Part shown: one piece after another, positions 9,911 to 24,998 of the stretch | Layout: each line of letters starts with the position of its first letter | How positions within the stretch are numbered: the stretch's first letter is position 1 | Assembly: GCF_000150275.1 (NCBI RefSeq) | Contig: NW_002060944.1 | Span: forward strand, 6,422,564 to 6,486,563 | Source: Trichoplax adhaerens | Lineage: Eukaryota > Placozoa > Uniplacotomia > Trichoplacea > Trichoplacidae | Direction of reading: 5' to 3' | DNA: 64,000 nt | Notes under the pieces: model-generated | What the model saw: only the letters and a program-made list of their open reading frames with translations | Database searches by the model: none | What the model was told of the DNA's origin: nothing | Translations under genes and position numbers: made by a program

Positions 9911-12900
9911 ATGGCTAAAATCAATGATAGTTTCTTACTATGCCGTAATAATGCAGCGGAAGATTTTGTCGTTGGCATTGCTCAACATTCATCTCCCAAT
10001 AGGATTATTGTCACCTATGCTAAAAAGGGAATCTATGTCTATGATGTAAGTCTCTATCTACTAAATGCTCATCATGCGATATTGTAGTCGTTGTATACTG
10101 TAGGGCATGCTTCTAATTTCAATTAACTTGGTAGCTAATATTGGCATGTAGTAAACGAATCTGCAATCGATATCTCTTGCATAACTGAGATCAGTATGTT
10201 GATCTTATGACTGGCCTATCACATTGTTTGTCATTCACATTCGTTGTGGTACAGTTAACCCTAACACAATGCTGTACATATTCGATTGTAAGAGATATAT
10301 GGTGTTGTTCTTCTAGTTTTACCAATCTTAGGATAGATAGAAATTTCCATCAGTTAGATATAAAGTAAAAGGATATATTTTATTGTTAAAATCTTACTTG
10401 TAACACCATGGTAATGGATGAAATTGAACGTGATTATATGTGCAATCTTGCTATAGTATGAAGAAAAAAGTGCCTACAAAAGTTGGTCCGTAGAGCAAAG
10501 ATACCATGCAACAAATTATGCTATCCAAGTAGAAAGTACCAACGATTATTACTGTGTCTTCAATGAAAAGGTTAGGCTGGGTATAGCTGTTATTATCAAT
10601 ATTATAATAAATTAATACTAACTCATGAGCACCAATGAGCAATAAGTATGGTTTGGAAGTAACACACTCTCAGTAAATGAAGGCTAAATGCTCCAACGAG
10701 ATTATAAAATTATTGAACTACTATGGAAATTATAATTCAAACAATAACAGTAAAGACTTAACTGCTAGGATAGACCATCGTTACTAGATAATTAATTAAT
10801 ATTCAACGATGACATGTAGTCATAACCTACAATAGCATCCGAAAGAATGACTTTATGTTGGCATTTTACATTTCAGGATATTTTCCAGTGGAGCGACCAT
10901 TGCCCAACATTCGGTGAATTTTCTCACATTTCTGTAAGTACGCTTTAAAGTTAGATCTTGATAATATTAAGTATTCAAGTATCAAATTAGCTAGATATAC
11001 CCTACGTACGGGCGTTAAATTTAATCGTTAAATTCGAAATAAGTGATGATATTTCAATTTCATTAGTATTTACTTGGATTAAATAATACTGATTAATTAG
11101 CTTATCAGACAAATGTACTGCACGCGTATGTTAATGCCTATTGATTTGATGTCATGAAGAAATATGCTGAACTAATGCCATTGTTTCCTGCAATTGTATT
11201 CGCATGACTTATTAAAATATCTTTACGATACTCATAATCATCAAACAACTTGTATAACGCAGGTTGAAAAGCCAGTCTATCGACTTCATGCACCAACAAC
11301 TACACCCATTGTAACTTTAAACCAGCCAATTATAATCTCTACGGATGGAACTGTAGCTCTGATGTCATCTAGTAATTCCAATGGTACAATGCCCACAACC
11401 CGTAAGAGAGCTAAAAGAACAAAACCAAAGTGAGTTTAAAATTACCGTGTACATACAACGAACAAGAAATAGCTACGATGTTATAACCTATGTAGTACCA
11501 ATAGATTAATTTTTGTTCAAAACTGTGAATTAAAGTGATATACAGGTCGTTTGGAGTTCAATTTGGAGCCAAAAGAATAATTTTTTGTACGTAGGAATAA
11601 TAACTTGTCGGGTAAGCAAACGATAGACTTTGAAAATTATCCAATAAATATCTATGAAGAGATAATTTTAATGACATTTTTGTGCTAAACATTTTTATTG
11701 CCTAGGACGATGAATACTATCTTAATGTCAAAGAATTACAAGATCAAAATCAGTCATTTGTCGATGTTCTGATGGCTAAATTATCAATCGACAAGCAGGT
11801 AATTTAGTTAACAACCTATAGCACAACTACTAATTGATGATTTCGATTATGTGAACCTTTAGATCCAATAGTTTTCGTACAATGTATGTTAATGATGTAA
11901 AATTCTTTGTAACGTTTATACATGTACTCTAGTAGATAATGCTAATCTTGTTCTATTCCAATCTTAGACCGATCTTCTAGCGATGGATTACAATTTTTCT
12001 CGAAATATCTTAGTCTCCCAATGTAAGAATTGAATTTTCATTAAAATTGCGATTTTTATAACTCTTTGTTTTGATCTCTGTTAAATTTCTTACTGACTCT
12101 TTATCATAGGGTCGGATAAATCATTACGCCAAAGTCCGAATATTACTAATCTATTACAAAGTAAAACTTCATTATCAGAGGAAGATAGCCGTATCAATTT
12201 ACAAGTAGTACAATATAATTCCTTATCCGATGTTAAGAAAAGCCAATCTAAGGTAAATTTCTTGCATTGCTGGGTCTGTGTTGATATTAGTACAGTTATA
12301 AGATGCAATTGCTGTTGGTATAATTGTCTAGGTATCATTAGCTTTACTTAACTCGCAATATGTTGTCAGTGCCGAGAAGAGCGTTGATGGTGATAACACA
12401 GGTATGTACCGGTTTAATTTGAACTGTGACAATACTGCAAATTTATCCAACCTATCGGATACTGACCATTATATAAATTTATAATTACAGAAGCAATACT
12501 GTCGTTATGGGATTTAACATTTGGAACTTTGCAATGCCGTCATAACTTATTGGAAAGTCTAAAGCTTGACGAAGATATTGCTCAATCTTCAGATAACACT
12601 TTACAAGTAAGTAATGAACGGCCTTTATGTAGCTTTCTATCTTCACCTATCTGACTACCTTCAAGACACTCCTATACTTGCTTACTAAATACATTAATAA
12701 CAAGTACTATTAATTTACAGCATGATTTTATATTTTTCTACGGTACTCCTTAACAATTACTCTTATTTGTTCTTATAGATTGTGAACATCTCTCCATATT
12801 TATTTATCGCTATTGATACCGCTGTGATTGTGTGTTATTACGAATGTCAACCAGCTTCATTGTTGTCTGTTTTGGGTATGAAAATGCCTTCAACCAGGTT

Positions 12901-15540
12901 AGACTGAATTTAACGAAAGTTTATGTGACAAAGTTTGAAATCGTAGAAAATCGAATATTCTTTTGTAATGTAATAATACTGATTACGCATTAACAAATTG
13001 AATTACGGTAGTTCAAGTTTCATAAGGAAATACGACGTATACTGACAGTACTATGGTTGTATTCTTTTAAATAATAGTGATAGCAACTCTGTATGTACAA
13101 ATACCATTAATATATCGGATTGGAAGGGTCACGAGAAGGTATCAGTAGTTTTGATATTTACTACTACTACATGACTAATGATTAGTACTAGCTCTTAAAA
13201 GCTACTGTACTCAACTTCATAATGCTGTCTATTATAGGATCAAAACTTACTACAAGCATGGAATAAGGCAGCTTCTTATTTATCAAATGAAAGTAACGTT
13301 AGTATCTATACAATAAGGCTCATAAATTTCTTAATTGCTTGAATTTAGTAGTTGAGAGAACAAAGTTATTGATTAAATCTGATACGATAAAGTAATTTAG
13401 GGTGAGATGTTAAATTTTATCTATATTCATCCTTGCTATGCTGATAATATACACAGTATACGGCCGTGAAAAAATTCGAAAAAGCTGTTGATGAAGTCTT
13501 ATCTGCTTTGAGTCCTGTAAAGGTAATCACGACCAGCATAACCTAACAAGTCTAAAGTGTAGCTGTATAACATCATAAAATGTATGCGTAATATTTCTTT
13601 TTTTTCCGTGGATGAAGGGCTATGCCAAAGCTATGTACTGCAACGCTTTATCTCAATTACTGCATCAGTGCATCGTTATGGAAAAGATTTGGCCAAGAAA
13701 TGCTTTTATAAAACTTATTCGCGCGAATGGGATATCATTTAGGTTATGATCCTATTAGTTTTCTCTGAATGGATTATTCTTCTGGTGCAAATGGATTGAT
13801 TGTTATAAAGCCTAACCTTTATAATGCTGTTAAAAACTGATGCCATTTGTTAATTTTTAATTGTAGTGCTTGCCCATCACTCTTTCCGACTATATTCGAA
13901 AAAGATGATATGGTATTTGTGATACCCCACTCAATATCGGTGATTTTTATTAATTCCTCATTCAAATTTACTACTATTGTAATTGTAGGTTCTGTTTTTA
14001 CTTGCTGTTAAAAAAATTCGCAACTTATCAGAAGCTGTTATCGTGAGAGGGATGAAATATATTCTGTTGTAAGTGCAGTGAATGTTACACCCTACCCAAT
14101 AACCTTAAAAGAAAACTATTAACAATCCAGATTTTTAAAAATAAAATGCTCGTATATGTCATGATTCTATTATTCTTGCAAAATCGTGTCTTATTCTACA
14201 TCATTTAGTCAAGTATCATCAATTATTTTATTTTTATTATCGATGAGCCATGGACATGGTAATCTTTTCGTTACAGTTTAGGATAACGAACATTGTCGTA
14301 ATATTATTGATTGCCGCTGTCTGGAAATTATTCCGTGTTACGGTTTCTTAATGTCTAAATATGATTATGATCACTTTCAGGGCAAGCGAATCAGTTATTA
14401 CAGAAGCAGATAAAGAATTAAAGAAAAACGATGATTCTGAATTGAATGAAACATTAATTGAATTCAACGATATTCAAATCACAAAGCGAAAGGCTGAATA
14501 CTTGTATCCTGTTATAAAAATTTTACTAACCCACCAAGGGTTGCTATATTTCTACGAAATATTAAAATAATGAGCGTGATAGTCCATTTTAATACCTTTC
14601 ATATTTTCTGCACTCTAATTAAAAATATCTGAAATAGGGTTATTTTCTTAATATAAACAATCAGAAATTTGCTCTTGAGGCAGTTAAATAGTCATCTTTA
14701 TTTTATGAATGAAGAATTGAGGACGTTCACTGTTCAAGAATGTTTGGTATGATACATTCTAATTCTGATTGATCTTAAATTATTATGGAGTGAATTGTTT
14801 CCTATATTTACTGAAGTTAAAATTTAATGTTTTTAATGGATGGCTTTATGAGTTGGAAAGCAAACTATAGAAAAATGACCGATATAAAATTAAACTTTAT
14901 GTTGTCATTTTTCATTACAGGCTCTTGTACGATATTTAATATACTTATTGAAGCTGTGTATAGATGACAAAAACCACCGAATGAAAGCTATCAAACAAAC
15001 CTTGGTTAGAATTATCACATACTTACTTTACAGTCAATGATAGTTACTAACGCAGAATGAGAAAATGTTTTGTTCTGTATTGTAACTTTATACATGCCAA
15101 TAGATGTAGCTGATACTGCATAATCATAATATTTATTGATCGTTTAACGTTTTGATTAAATTTTTATAATCCTAGGTTCTAGACTGGATAAATGCACTGT
15201 TGGATTCGCATTACATTCAGTTTACTTTATCAAAGGATGCACATCAAGTTATTAAGGAATTATTTCAGCTTGTTCAAACGCAAGTAAGCCGGCTAAATTT
15301 GTTTTTGCCGAGATTCTAATGATACCATGTTACTGGTCTGCAAATTTTATCTTTTCTTATATCAAAGGAGAAGCTTCGATGTATACATTAAATTGATGAA
15401 ATTTATTTTTGTTTCTGTAGATTCATATTTACGATAAAATTCATCGCCTACGTGGGTTCTTAGAGTATTTTAGAGGTTCTTTTAGTTTATCCAAGCCAAA
15501 ACAAATCCAAAATTATTCTATTGAAGTAATATCATTATAA
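9911..15540 (+). CDS. NOL11: Nucleolar protein 11 (SSU processome / UTP-A component)
   Basis: NOL11 binds UTP4/Cirhin in the t-UTP complex and supports rDNA transcription and early 18S rRNA processing. About twenty plus exons: 9911-10045, 10877-10933, 11263-11429, 11536-11611, 11706-11798, 11968-12022, 12110-12252, 12332-12401, 12491-12606, 12779-12897, 13078-13138, 13238-13297, 13457-13522, 13618-13742, 13867-13912, 13989-14068, 14381 to about 14568, 14921-15004, 15176-15283, 15421-15540. Colinear matches to human NOL11 include EAILSLWDLTFGTLQ (human CLSVWNIKFQTLQ), IWPRNAFIKLI (FYPRNCLMQLI), VLDWINALLDSHY (IMDWICLLLDANF) and the C-terminus YSIEVISL (YSIEVLELF). N-terminal exons form a beta propeller, the rest is helical. 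The ATG at 9911 fits the family start. Unresolved: the donor of the exon ending near 14568, where no GT precedes an in-frame stop, and about 40 residues of the human propeller not found near 10934-11262. Confidence 0.9.
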
Positions 15541-18500
15541 CCTTGATGTTTAATACTACAGATATTTCAGCGTGCATTTAACTCTACCGGTAGCAGTCAT
15601 GATACGAGATACTACTCTATAGCTATAGCTTTCATAAATTTTTCAAAATTCATACGAGATATTAATATCTTATCAAATAAATGTACTGTATATTGTCTTA
15701 AAATGGAGAAGGAACGGTTACATACTTTACTCACGTACATTATATCGTATACATTATTAATACGTCTAAGATGTAAAAAATTACACAAATTAATCCGGAC
15801 ACGGAATGTCAGAGGTTATAATGCACGGTGTGAAATGTTTATAAGTTGTTATGTATACGAAATTGGAGATACGAAATGAATTTATATAAGTACTTTAGCT
15901 ATTTTTACAGGTTAGGATGCTTTACAGACGTTAAGATAACATGTTATCATTACTGATTGATAAAGTTATCTAATTGACACTTTTTATTTACAAAATGCTG
16001 TACATATAATGAATATGAAAATTCCCATATGCAAAGGACTACATACTACATCAATAGAGATAAATGTGTGATGACCAGTTTAGTTTAGTTTAAATGTTAC
16101 TGCAATGGAAATGAATATGTCGTATAGTTGTTCATGCCTCCAAAAATAACGGAAATTCTTGTAGATGTATGGTTTGCCGTCTAACGATGAATGCATTGAA
16201 AAATTTGAAACTAGAAAATTACATTGCAATTGAGTTATTAGCTATCATAGTATGGGTATTATACTGTTACAAATAGCAATTTAAAAATCAATAATTACTT
16301 TCTATATAATAAATCACTGCAGAGTAGAAAATCGAAACTACTGTATTTTAATTAGTTCCTTTTAACAGATTACGACGACATTAATGTGCTATTAACGTAC
16401 TACTTGCATAACCTCACAAGTAGAAGTTCCATTAAAAGGCAATGTTGTTAATTCTAAAATTAATTTTCTGCGTTATATCAAACATAACTAGCGCAAATAC
16501 ACTTTAGTATTTGTAAGCTAGCATCAACATCTGGAATTTTAGTTTACCGTATCCTTTATTTCCTTTATTCGTGGATATCTTTATCTTGGTCAAATCAGAT
16601 CATTGTCGAGCTTTTGATAGGCAAGGCATAGAATGTTAGACAGACTACCTTATAATATTAGGATACCTTTCAAAACGTTGTTGTTTTCAATAATACCCTA
16701 AGACGTTAACAAACATCAAGAAATTATGTATTGTGAATTAGTTTTTCATAAATAGAGTGCTAGGTAAATAAACCAGTCGTTGGCCCGTCGATATTCCCGT
16801 TCTATAGATTATGATCGATAGTTAGCATATGATTATGACTTGATTTTATCGTTATCGATGTTGTTATTTCTGAATAATTTGTATTGACAAGGATATTCTT
16901 TTTATTGCCAATATAGTAAATGTATATCGAAAATAATTCTTACATGACAGATTATTTATTTTTAAAAATCTATGAATCAACGATTACGTAGTGGGTTAAT
17001 TAAGAGATTGCATTACAATCGCTGTATAAAAGTTATTGTATCTAACAATCGTCTTACTTAGTCATTTCTACCTCATTCAATATCTGTATTCAATTAGATT
17101 ACAATAGCAAAGACTACATGATAGGAACTCATTTTTGACAGTGTCAAAGAGTCTGATAAACGCCGATAAACTCTATTTTAGGCGATCCATCATCAGGTAA
17201 TAGAGTAAAACATAAACTAGTTTCTTAGATAGTTACTTTATTCGATGGTGTTATTACCATAACATCAGACAATAGTAAAAAAAGATATAGATCTAATTAT
17301 TGCATATAACAAAAAAGTAAGCATGGATATGCCCTTTAACAGTAAATATATAATTACAGCGATGGAATAAGACTTGGAAAATATGTATTGATATCTGTGC
17401 CGGCAATAGTTATTGGTACTAGTTTGTCATGGTCGTAGTTGTAACTCTTGCAGGATAGAATAAGACAATGTATATCAAAGATCCATGGCTAAAATGTGAT
17501 AAAATGCGATAACATGATAGGTACAAAAAAGAATGCTTAGCCAGCATTAATAATTAATTAGTCCAGATGCGTATGGGGAAGGATAAGAGCTGCACTTTAT
17601 GTGTAAATAATATGGAAACAAATACTTTGTTCATCATTATCCTAGTTTAAACTTTGAAGCTTAATGTTATCTCTTGGCATAAATTATATAAGAGTATTGA
17701 AATTAAAGATGGTCTAAATCGCAGCTATTCATTAAACGGAGGAGAAAAAAATCAATCTTGGTCATTACCCGTAGTCTAGTTATCCGTTATAATATTTATC
17801 ATGGTGCAAAAATTAACCATACTAGCAAGATATTCAAAAAAGAGAAATTGTACTTGATCACTATAAGCACTAACTTTTACTTTATAAATGATCCAATAGA
17901 GAATTGATGATAATACATAATAAAGCTAGATGTAGAAATAAGATGATAACATTAACGACATGGACAAATTTTTAAAATTAAATGATCGAACTCTATTATT
18001 CCTAGTAGTAACTTTTGAAATAAACTCAGCCAAAAAAAAGTAAGATATCAAAAGAGAAGTAGGTTTAGGATTAGTAAATTGCAATTAAATTAAGAAATGA
18101 TAGATAATGTGAGGAGAAAAAATATTGTTGGTAGAATATTCAGTATTAAGGATTTTAAAATTAGGGCAATTATATGTTATAGTTTCCATTAAGCCAATCC
18201 TATCAACTTTAAAATTATAATCATGGCATAGCTCATTGGCGAATTGTCATGAATGATATATTAAATCATTAGTAAGATTAACAATACTTATACTATCGAC
18301 TAATTGGTTTTTTTTTAATACAAGGAGATAATGGTGTGAAAGGGGATCATATGCATTAAAGTATCTGTAAGGCTTTTATAAAATATAAGGAAAAGTCATC
18401 AAAGAAGGGAGAGAAAATTTTTTATAATGTCATAAAATTATTATGAATGAAACTCGAAATAGAAATGAAAGAGATATTGGCAAAGTTTGACTACAGTAGT

Positions 18501-19125
18501 CATGCTATGCATGTCAATGAATCTGTCGCCAATCAATAATTAAAATGGACTGTATTTTTTTGCTCTCTCTTAGTCGATAGTCGATGAAATAAGTCAAAAT
18601 GAACTTTGCAATGTGATCCTATAAGTTCGATATGGTAAACTAGACATTGGATGTAATTTAATTAACATCCAATACCATACGGAGATTTTATCTATAAAGG
18701 GAAACATTTGGGGGTATCCAACTTGCTTGCAAGTTGGTTGTTAATTATCATTCCAGATTGAATTTCTAAATCAATAATCTAATCAAGATATCGCGCGCTA
18801 TATCTTTTTATTTCAATAAGAGCAGCCATGTTGGATGACAAGACGATAATGCGGAAGAGTTGAAATGAATAAAAAAATTTACATGATGACATTAGACAGT
18901 CATCATCAAAGGATCAACAAGAAAAAAACAGTGGCAAATCAACGAAAATACAAAACCGTTGATTTACAGTTGATGCTCAATCTTGATCATGTCAAGCAGA
19001 ATGATCACATAAGAGAGTAAAATCAGTGATAGCAAACATGCTTGATGATTATTTTCTATTTCTACACAATGATACTATCCATTAATTTTGAGTCTACATT
19101 AGACGTCGTTAGGATAAAATCATGT
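15541..19125. other. Gene-poor intergenic stretch, 3.6 kb
   Basis: AT-rich, no open frame above about 60 codons and no exon series on either strand. It lies between two convergent genes and probably includes their 3' UTRs. A non-coding RNA cannot be excluded. Confidence 0.5.
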
Positions 19126-19782
19126 TCAATACGACCACGATAAAGTAGAGAATAATGATGGTAACAGAGCGATGACAAGATAAGGATAGAAGTAAGCAGA
19201 TGTAAAGAATTGCTTAGCATGACCGGTCTGATAGATATTTAATAAATTTTCATAACGCTTAATGGAATAGCACTTGCCAGATTGATAACTTTGAACTTGA
19301 AATTGTCGACCTTGGCAAAATTCACGTCCATTACGATACCAATAATAGATAGGATCACCTTTATAAGTCGCATTGATACATGCATCATAAAGATCTTGAC
19401 ACATATCATCGCAAATGGTTAATCGCCGATCGGCGTAGAAATCTTTTTGATCTGGTGCACAGATATAACACATAAGATAAGTTAATGATTGTCGACATTG
19501 ATCATTAACATTAAATAACGGTATATTATCGGTAAAGATAGAATCGATTTCAGCTTGATAACAACATGATTGATTACGGAACCAAGAACAGCTGGATAGC
19601 TGGGATTGGGGTCGAGCTAATCGATTATGAAAATAAGGACAGTATTTGATCGAGGTTGTTGTATTAGTTAAAACAGTTACTTCACACTTTACTTGACGGC
19701 TAAATATGATCATCAAGGTTAGCATGACTATCCAAGCAGTCCATGTTCTGGACCAAATTGCTGTAGTAGAGCTCGATTGCAT
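19126..19782 (-). CDS. Folate-receptor-family secreted or GPI-anchored protein, intronless
   Basis: A single open frame of 218 codons. Residues 1-34 form a signal peptide with a hydrophobic core (AWIVMLTLMIIFS). The mature part is cysteine-rich, with CSWFRNQSCCYQAEI, a central LMCYICAPDQ and ICDDMCQDLYDACINA, the spacing of the folate receptor / riboflavin-binding family (SCC..E ... CSP ... VC..FC..w..AC). About 20 hydrophobic residues near the C-terminus (YPYLVIALLPSLFSTL) look like a GPI-anchor signal or membrane segment. N-glycosylation sites occur at NTT, NQS and NAT. The expected role is ligand binding at the cell surface; the ligand is unknown because the folate-pocket tryptophans cannot be judged by eye. 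It is one of the few genes here without introns, which might reflect a retrocopy. Confidence 0.75.
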   Translation of the reverse strand: MQSSSTTAIWSRTWTAWIVMLTLMIIFSRQVKCEVTVLTNTTTSIKYCPYFHNRLARPQSQLSSCSWFRNQSCCYQAEIDSIFTDNIPLFNVNDQCRQSLTYLMCYICAPDQKDFYADRRLTICDDMCQDLYDACINATYKGDPIYYWYRNGREFCQGRQFQVQSYQSGKCYSIKRYENLLNIYQTGHAKQFFTSAYFYPYLVIALLPSLFSTLSWSY

Positions 19783-22299
19783 TTTGAATGTATTTCCTCG
19801 ATTGCAATCGAGCGATAACGCTAGCCCAAAGATAACAACAATAATATTATCAAAGTAATTTTTTTTCGATCAATACACTGTTTATCTAATTTGTTGAGAT
19901 TGTGGTTAAATCCACGTTACTGCAGAGTCATCATCGTCTTGTTGGCGTTTTTCCCCAATAAGATTATAAGATTATTGCTACCAATAGTTAATAGCTGGTT
20001 GATCAAAGTCAGTGATGAGAATGGAAGAGAGTCTTTAGAAATGCCTAATTAAATCTATTTTAGAAGTTCAAGCCCACTTCTCCCTTCTTGTTGCAGTTCC
20101 CCCTCCACCGTGAGGCTGCGTTTGATAGACGCAGCGATACGGGCTTTCAAAAAGCAGTAAGCGGTAGTAGTACAGTATAACGCTCAAATGAGTGATTGCG
20201 CTAGTTGACTAATTTTGATTTTTGTCCTGGATTTTCTATAGTGTAGTCTGTCCCATCACAGTTTCTAGTATACAAGGTGTTACCGTGATAGTGATTTTAG
20301 CACTTTTATCACGTCTGAGTCTTTTCCTTGTGACAGTTAGTACCAGGGACTTCGTCGCACTCATGCGTCTTGTCCCACTGTCCGTCCAGTGTAGTTTCTT
20401 ACAGTCCTGTTATCGTCAAGGTGGTATTAGCACTGTGCACTGTACACTGTAAAAAGGACAGACCCTGCTCGAGCTGCCTGCAGCAGGAGCAAGGATGCTA
20501 AGCGGAGCTCCGCCATAGACAACGCAAGGCATCGTAGGAAAGTCTACCAGATACACAACGATAGCTACTTTATCAAAACAGTACTTGGTGAGAAGGTAGT
20601 TGATCTAAGCTCAATCAAAATGCCGCTAAATCATATATTCGTCGCCATTGAATTCGGACTCAGTCTCTTTTATAGTTAGTAGTACAAGATGGTATTGCAG
20701 TAGCATAACACCCAAGGGACACACTAGTCTAGGGGGCATGCAAACTACTCTCTTGCAACGTTGGCTTTCACCAGACCCAAGGACTATTACAGCAGTCGAC
20801 AAAATAGGGTAGGATACCTGCCCAGGGAAAAGCTGCTACAGCAGAATAGAGATTACAAACTTGTAGCAGGATACTAAATGGAGCTCCACAGTAGACAACA
20901 TAGAGCAGAAAAGCCCACCCAATACACAACGACCTCTACTTTAGAAAATGCTCCACATTCTACCGCATGGAAGATGTCCGAACTGTACAGTATGCGTAGA
21001 CTCGTAGATGAAGCATAACATACTGTTTAATAAACGATGTCTTGAATAGCAATGATAGAATGAATAGCGTATATAGATAGACTTAGTATGCATAGCAATG
21101 CCAAGTCATGATCATCAAACTCAATAAATAGAATCTTAAAACCATGGACTACTAAATTTACCTTAGTAGTCCATGCTTAGGACGTTAGCTAATGTCCTAA
21201 ATGATTGGTGTACGAGTATAGTCAATGAATTGACCAAATTGAGAAAATTTTCATGTTTCCTTTACTTTCGGAGCTAATTCTATGCAAAGAAATAGATACT
21301 AGATAACTCAATTTATACTCATAATGGAACAGGCATAGAACTAAAAATAAAATCGACTAAAGTATTTACGAAAGTAGTTTATGCCGACTGAATCGCAGTA
21401 ACTCACATGAGTTATACAGTATTATCATCGATATTGCGCTAAGCAATGAGACACATCATCACGGCATACTTGAAAGTCTATTCTGAATAAAGAAATAAGT
21501 TACGCATGTTGTCTTCTAATAAAGTATGTCAGCATGTATTTACAATAACATTGGACCGATACAAATATATTTCAAACCATACAGATCTACTATTGACAAC
21601 ACAAGATTGGATACAAGATACTACAAGCATTCCATAAACATCTTAATCTATCTCGATTTTAAAAGTATTACAAGCGTACGCGTACAGTTATACTGTAAAA
21701 TTCTAACCCAGTCCACAAGATATACCGATAACATAATTTGCCTACATTTGTATTCGTATGATGATTGACTTTGCGACACAACTATTACAAAATATATTTC
21801 ACAGGATGGCTAAAGTAATCGCACATTTAGCGTCATAAATCCATACAAAATATTAGACGCAGATGCTAGTCAAAACACGCAAAACAATACCAAAAAGTAA
21901 GCATCATCGCCAATCGATAAAAATAGAATTCATAATCTAAATTTCATAATTTGATGACTTGAAGGTTTTCAACTCAGTCTAAATTGAGCGAATGGTACGA
22001 TGTATTATTTTTACCAGTGTGAACACTGCACTTTAGCCAAGTTAACATTCTGCAATAACGTAACATTAATAACACAACAGGACAATAAGGACGATTTCAA
22101 TTCTACAACACGAAATAAATTAATGAATATCAATAACTAAAGATAAATGACAGTGGTCATGAATTAGAAAGCCATAGTACCACAAATGTACGTACAGTAA
22201 AAAGTTCGCGCTGCACATCAAAAAAGAGCCGAATTTAGTAATCATTTAATTTACGTTCAACAGCAAAGGGTACACATACTCGATTATACAGTAGCAAGA
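19783..22299. other. Gene-poor intergenic stretch with degenerate repeats
   Basis: No gene is supported. The part from 20450 to 20960 is less AT-rich than its surroundings and holds two diverged copies of one sequence. Open frames at 20222-20452 and 21526-21768 show neither homology nor splice context. Confidence 0.5.
20454..20960. repeat. Degenerate direct repeat, possible old mobile-element remnant
   Basis: The segment around 20490-20580 (GCTAAGCGGAGCTCCGCCAT, then ATACACAACGATAGCTACTT) reappears in diverged form around 20868-20945 (ACTAAATGGAGCTCCACAGT, then ATACACAACGACCTCTACTT). The start, AAGGACAGACCCTGCTCGAG, is echoed near 9352. No terminal inverted repeats or transposase were seen. 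Confidence 0.55.
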
Positions 22300-23960
<1,661 letters not shown>

Positions 23961-24998
23961 TCTATGACTAGTTTTAATTAATGATTGATCGTTTTGCACA
24001 TCCTCCACCAGAAAATCTCTTTTTAATTTTAAAAAATTTGTGAATAACAATATGACTAGGTAATATTTCTATTGCCTAATATCTGGCCTATACGTATCAG
24101 TCTACGCAACTATTCTAATCAAGATCAGCCAAGTCCCGCAATGGCAGGATATGAGGTGAAAATACTTCCAAAGCGAATGAAGAAAGTGTAAGATAAACCA
24201 CCAATGTCGAAATGCTGATTTCCCAGCCGTATGCAGTCGTGTCGAGGATAATGGCGCTATCGCAGCTGAAATCGTTCAATTGAGAATGAAACAATTCAAA
24301 TTTAAGTCTAAAATGTGATTTAGAACAACTCGTCTACTAATTTCGATGATAGCAGGAAAATAAAATGAAATTCATAGCAGCTAAACTAACTCGTGGAGGA
24401 TTGCTGGAGAAGAAGCAACCAAGTCTTGTCCTCCTCCTACAGCAGCAATTTGATGTAGTATGCTCGATACATACGAGAGTAAAGCAGAGTACAGTATAGC
24501 ACCAATGATAGGCGTCGATGAACGTAAGACATGGAGGGCTCGATTTTGATGCCTATGGACTGGGTATAGTGTTAGTATAGTGTATCAAACGCTCACTCTT
24601 GTAAGCAAATACACTACGAATCTATACTAAACCTGTAGTATAATCGTATCCATGTTATACAGCAACATTCTCCGTGGATCATCAAGCCGATTAATGATGC
24701 AGCTACTTCGTTATTGCAAGAGCTCTCTATAACATATACAAGCGAATAACCACTTTAATCGAGCACCATGATGTTGTTCATTACTTCTTCATCTGTTGGA
24801 TCATCGTAGAATTGGAGGTATCAATTGCGATCATACGAATTTAGATTAAATCCAAGTCGTTCATGATCATCCATTCATTGCAAGACTGGACCTCGTATCT
24901 GTTTAAACCATCGTTGAAATTGACATAGACACCGAAAGATTTCAATCTCCTTCAGTAGAAACTAATACATTCCCATAATTTAGCAGGCAAATTCACAA
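23961..24998. other. Divergent intergenic spacer between DCTN5 and PIGX
   Basis: No gene is supported. Both flanking genes start here on opposite strands, so the spacer should carry their promoters. Confidence 0.5.
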
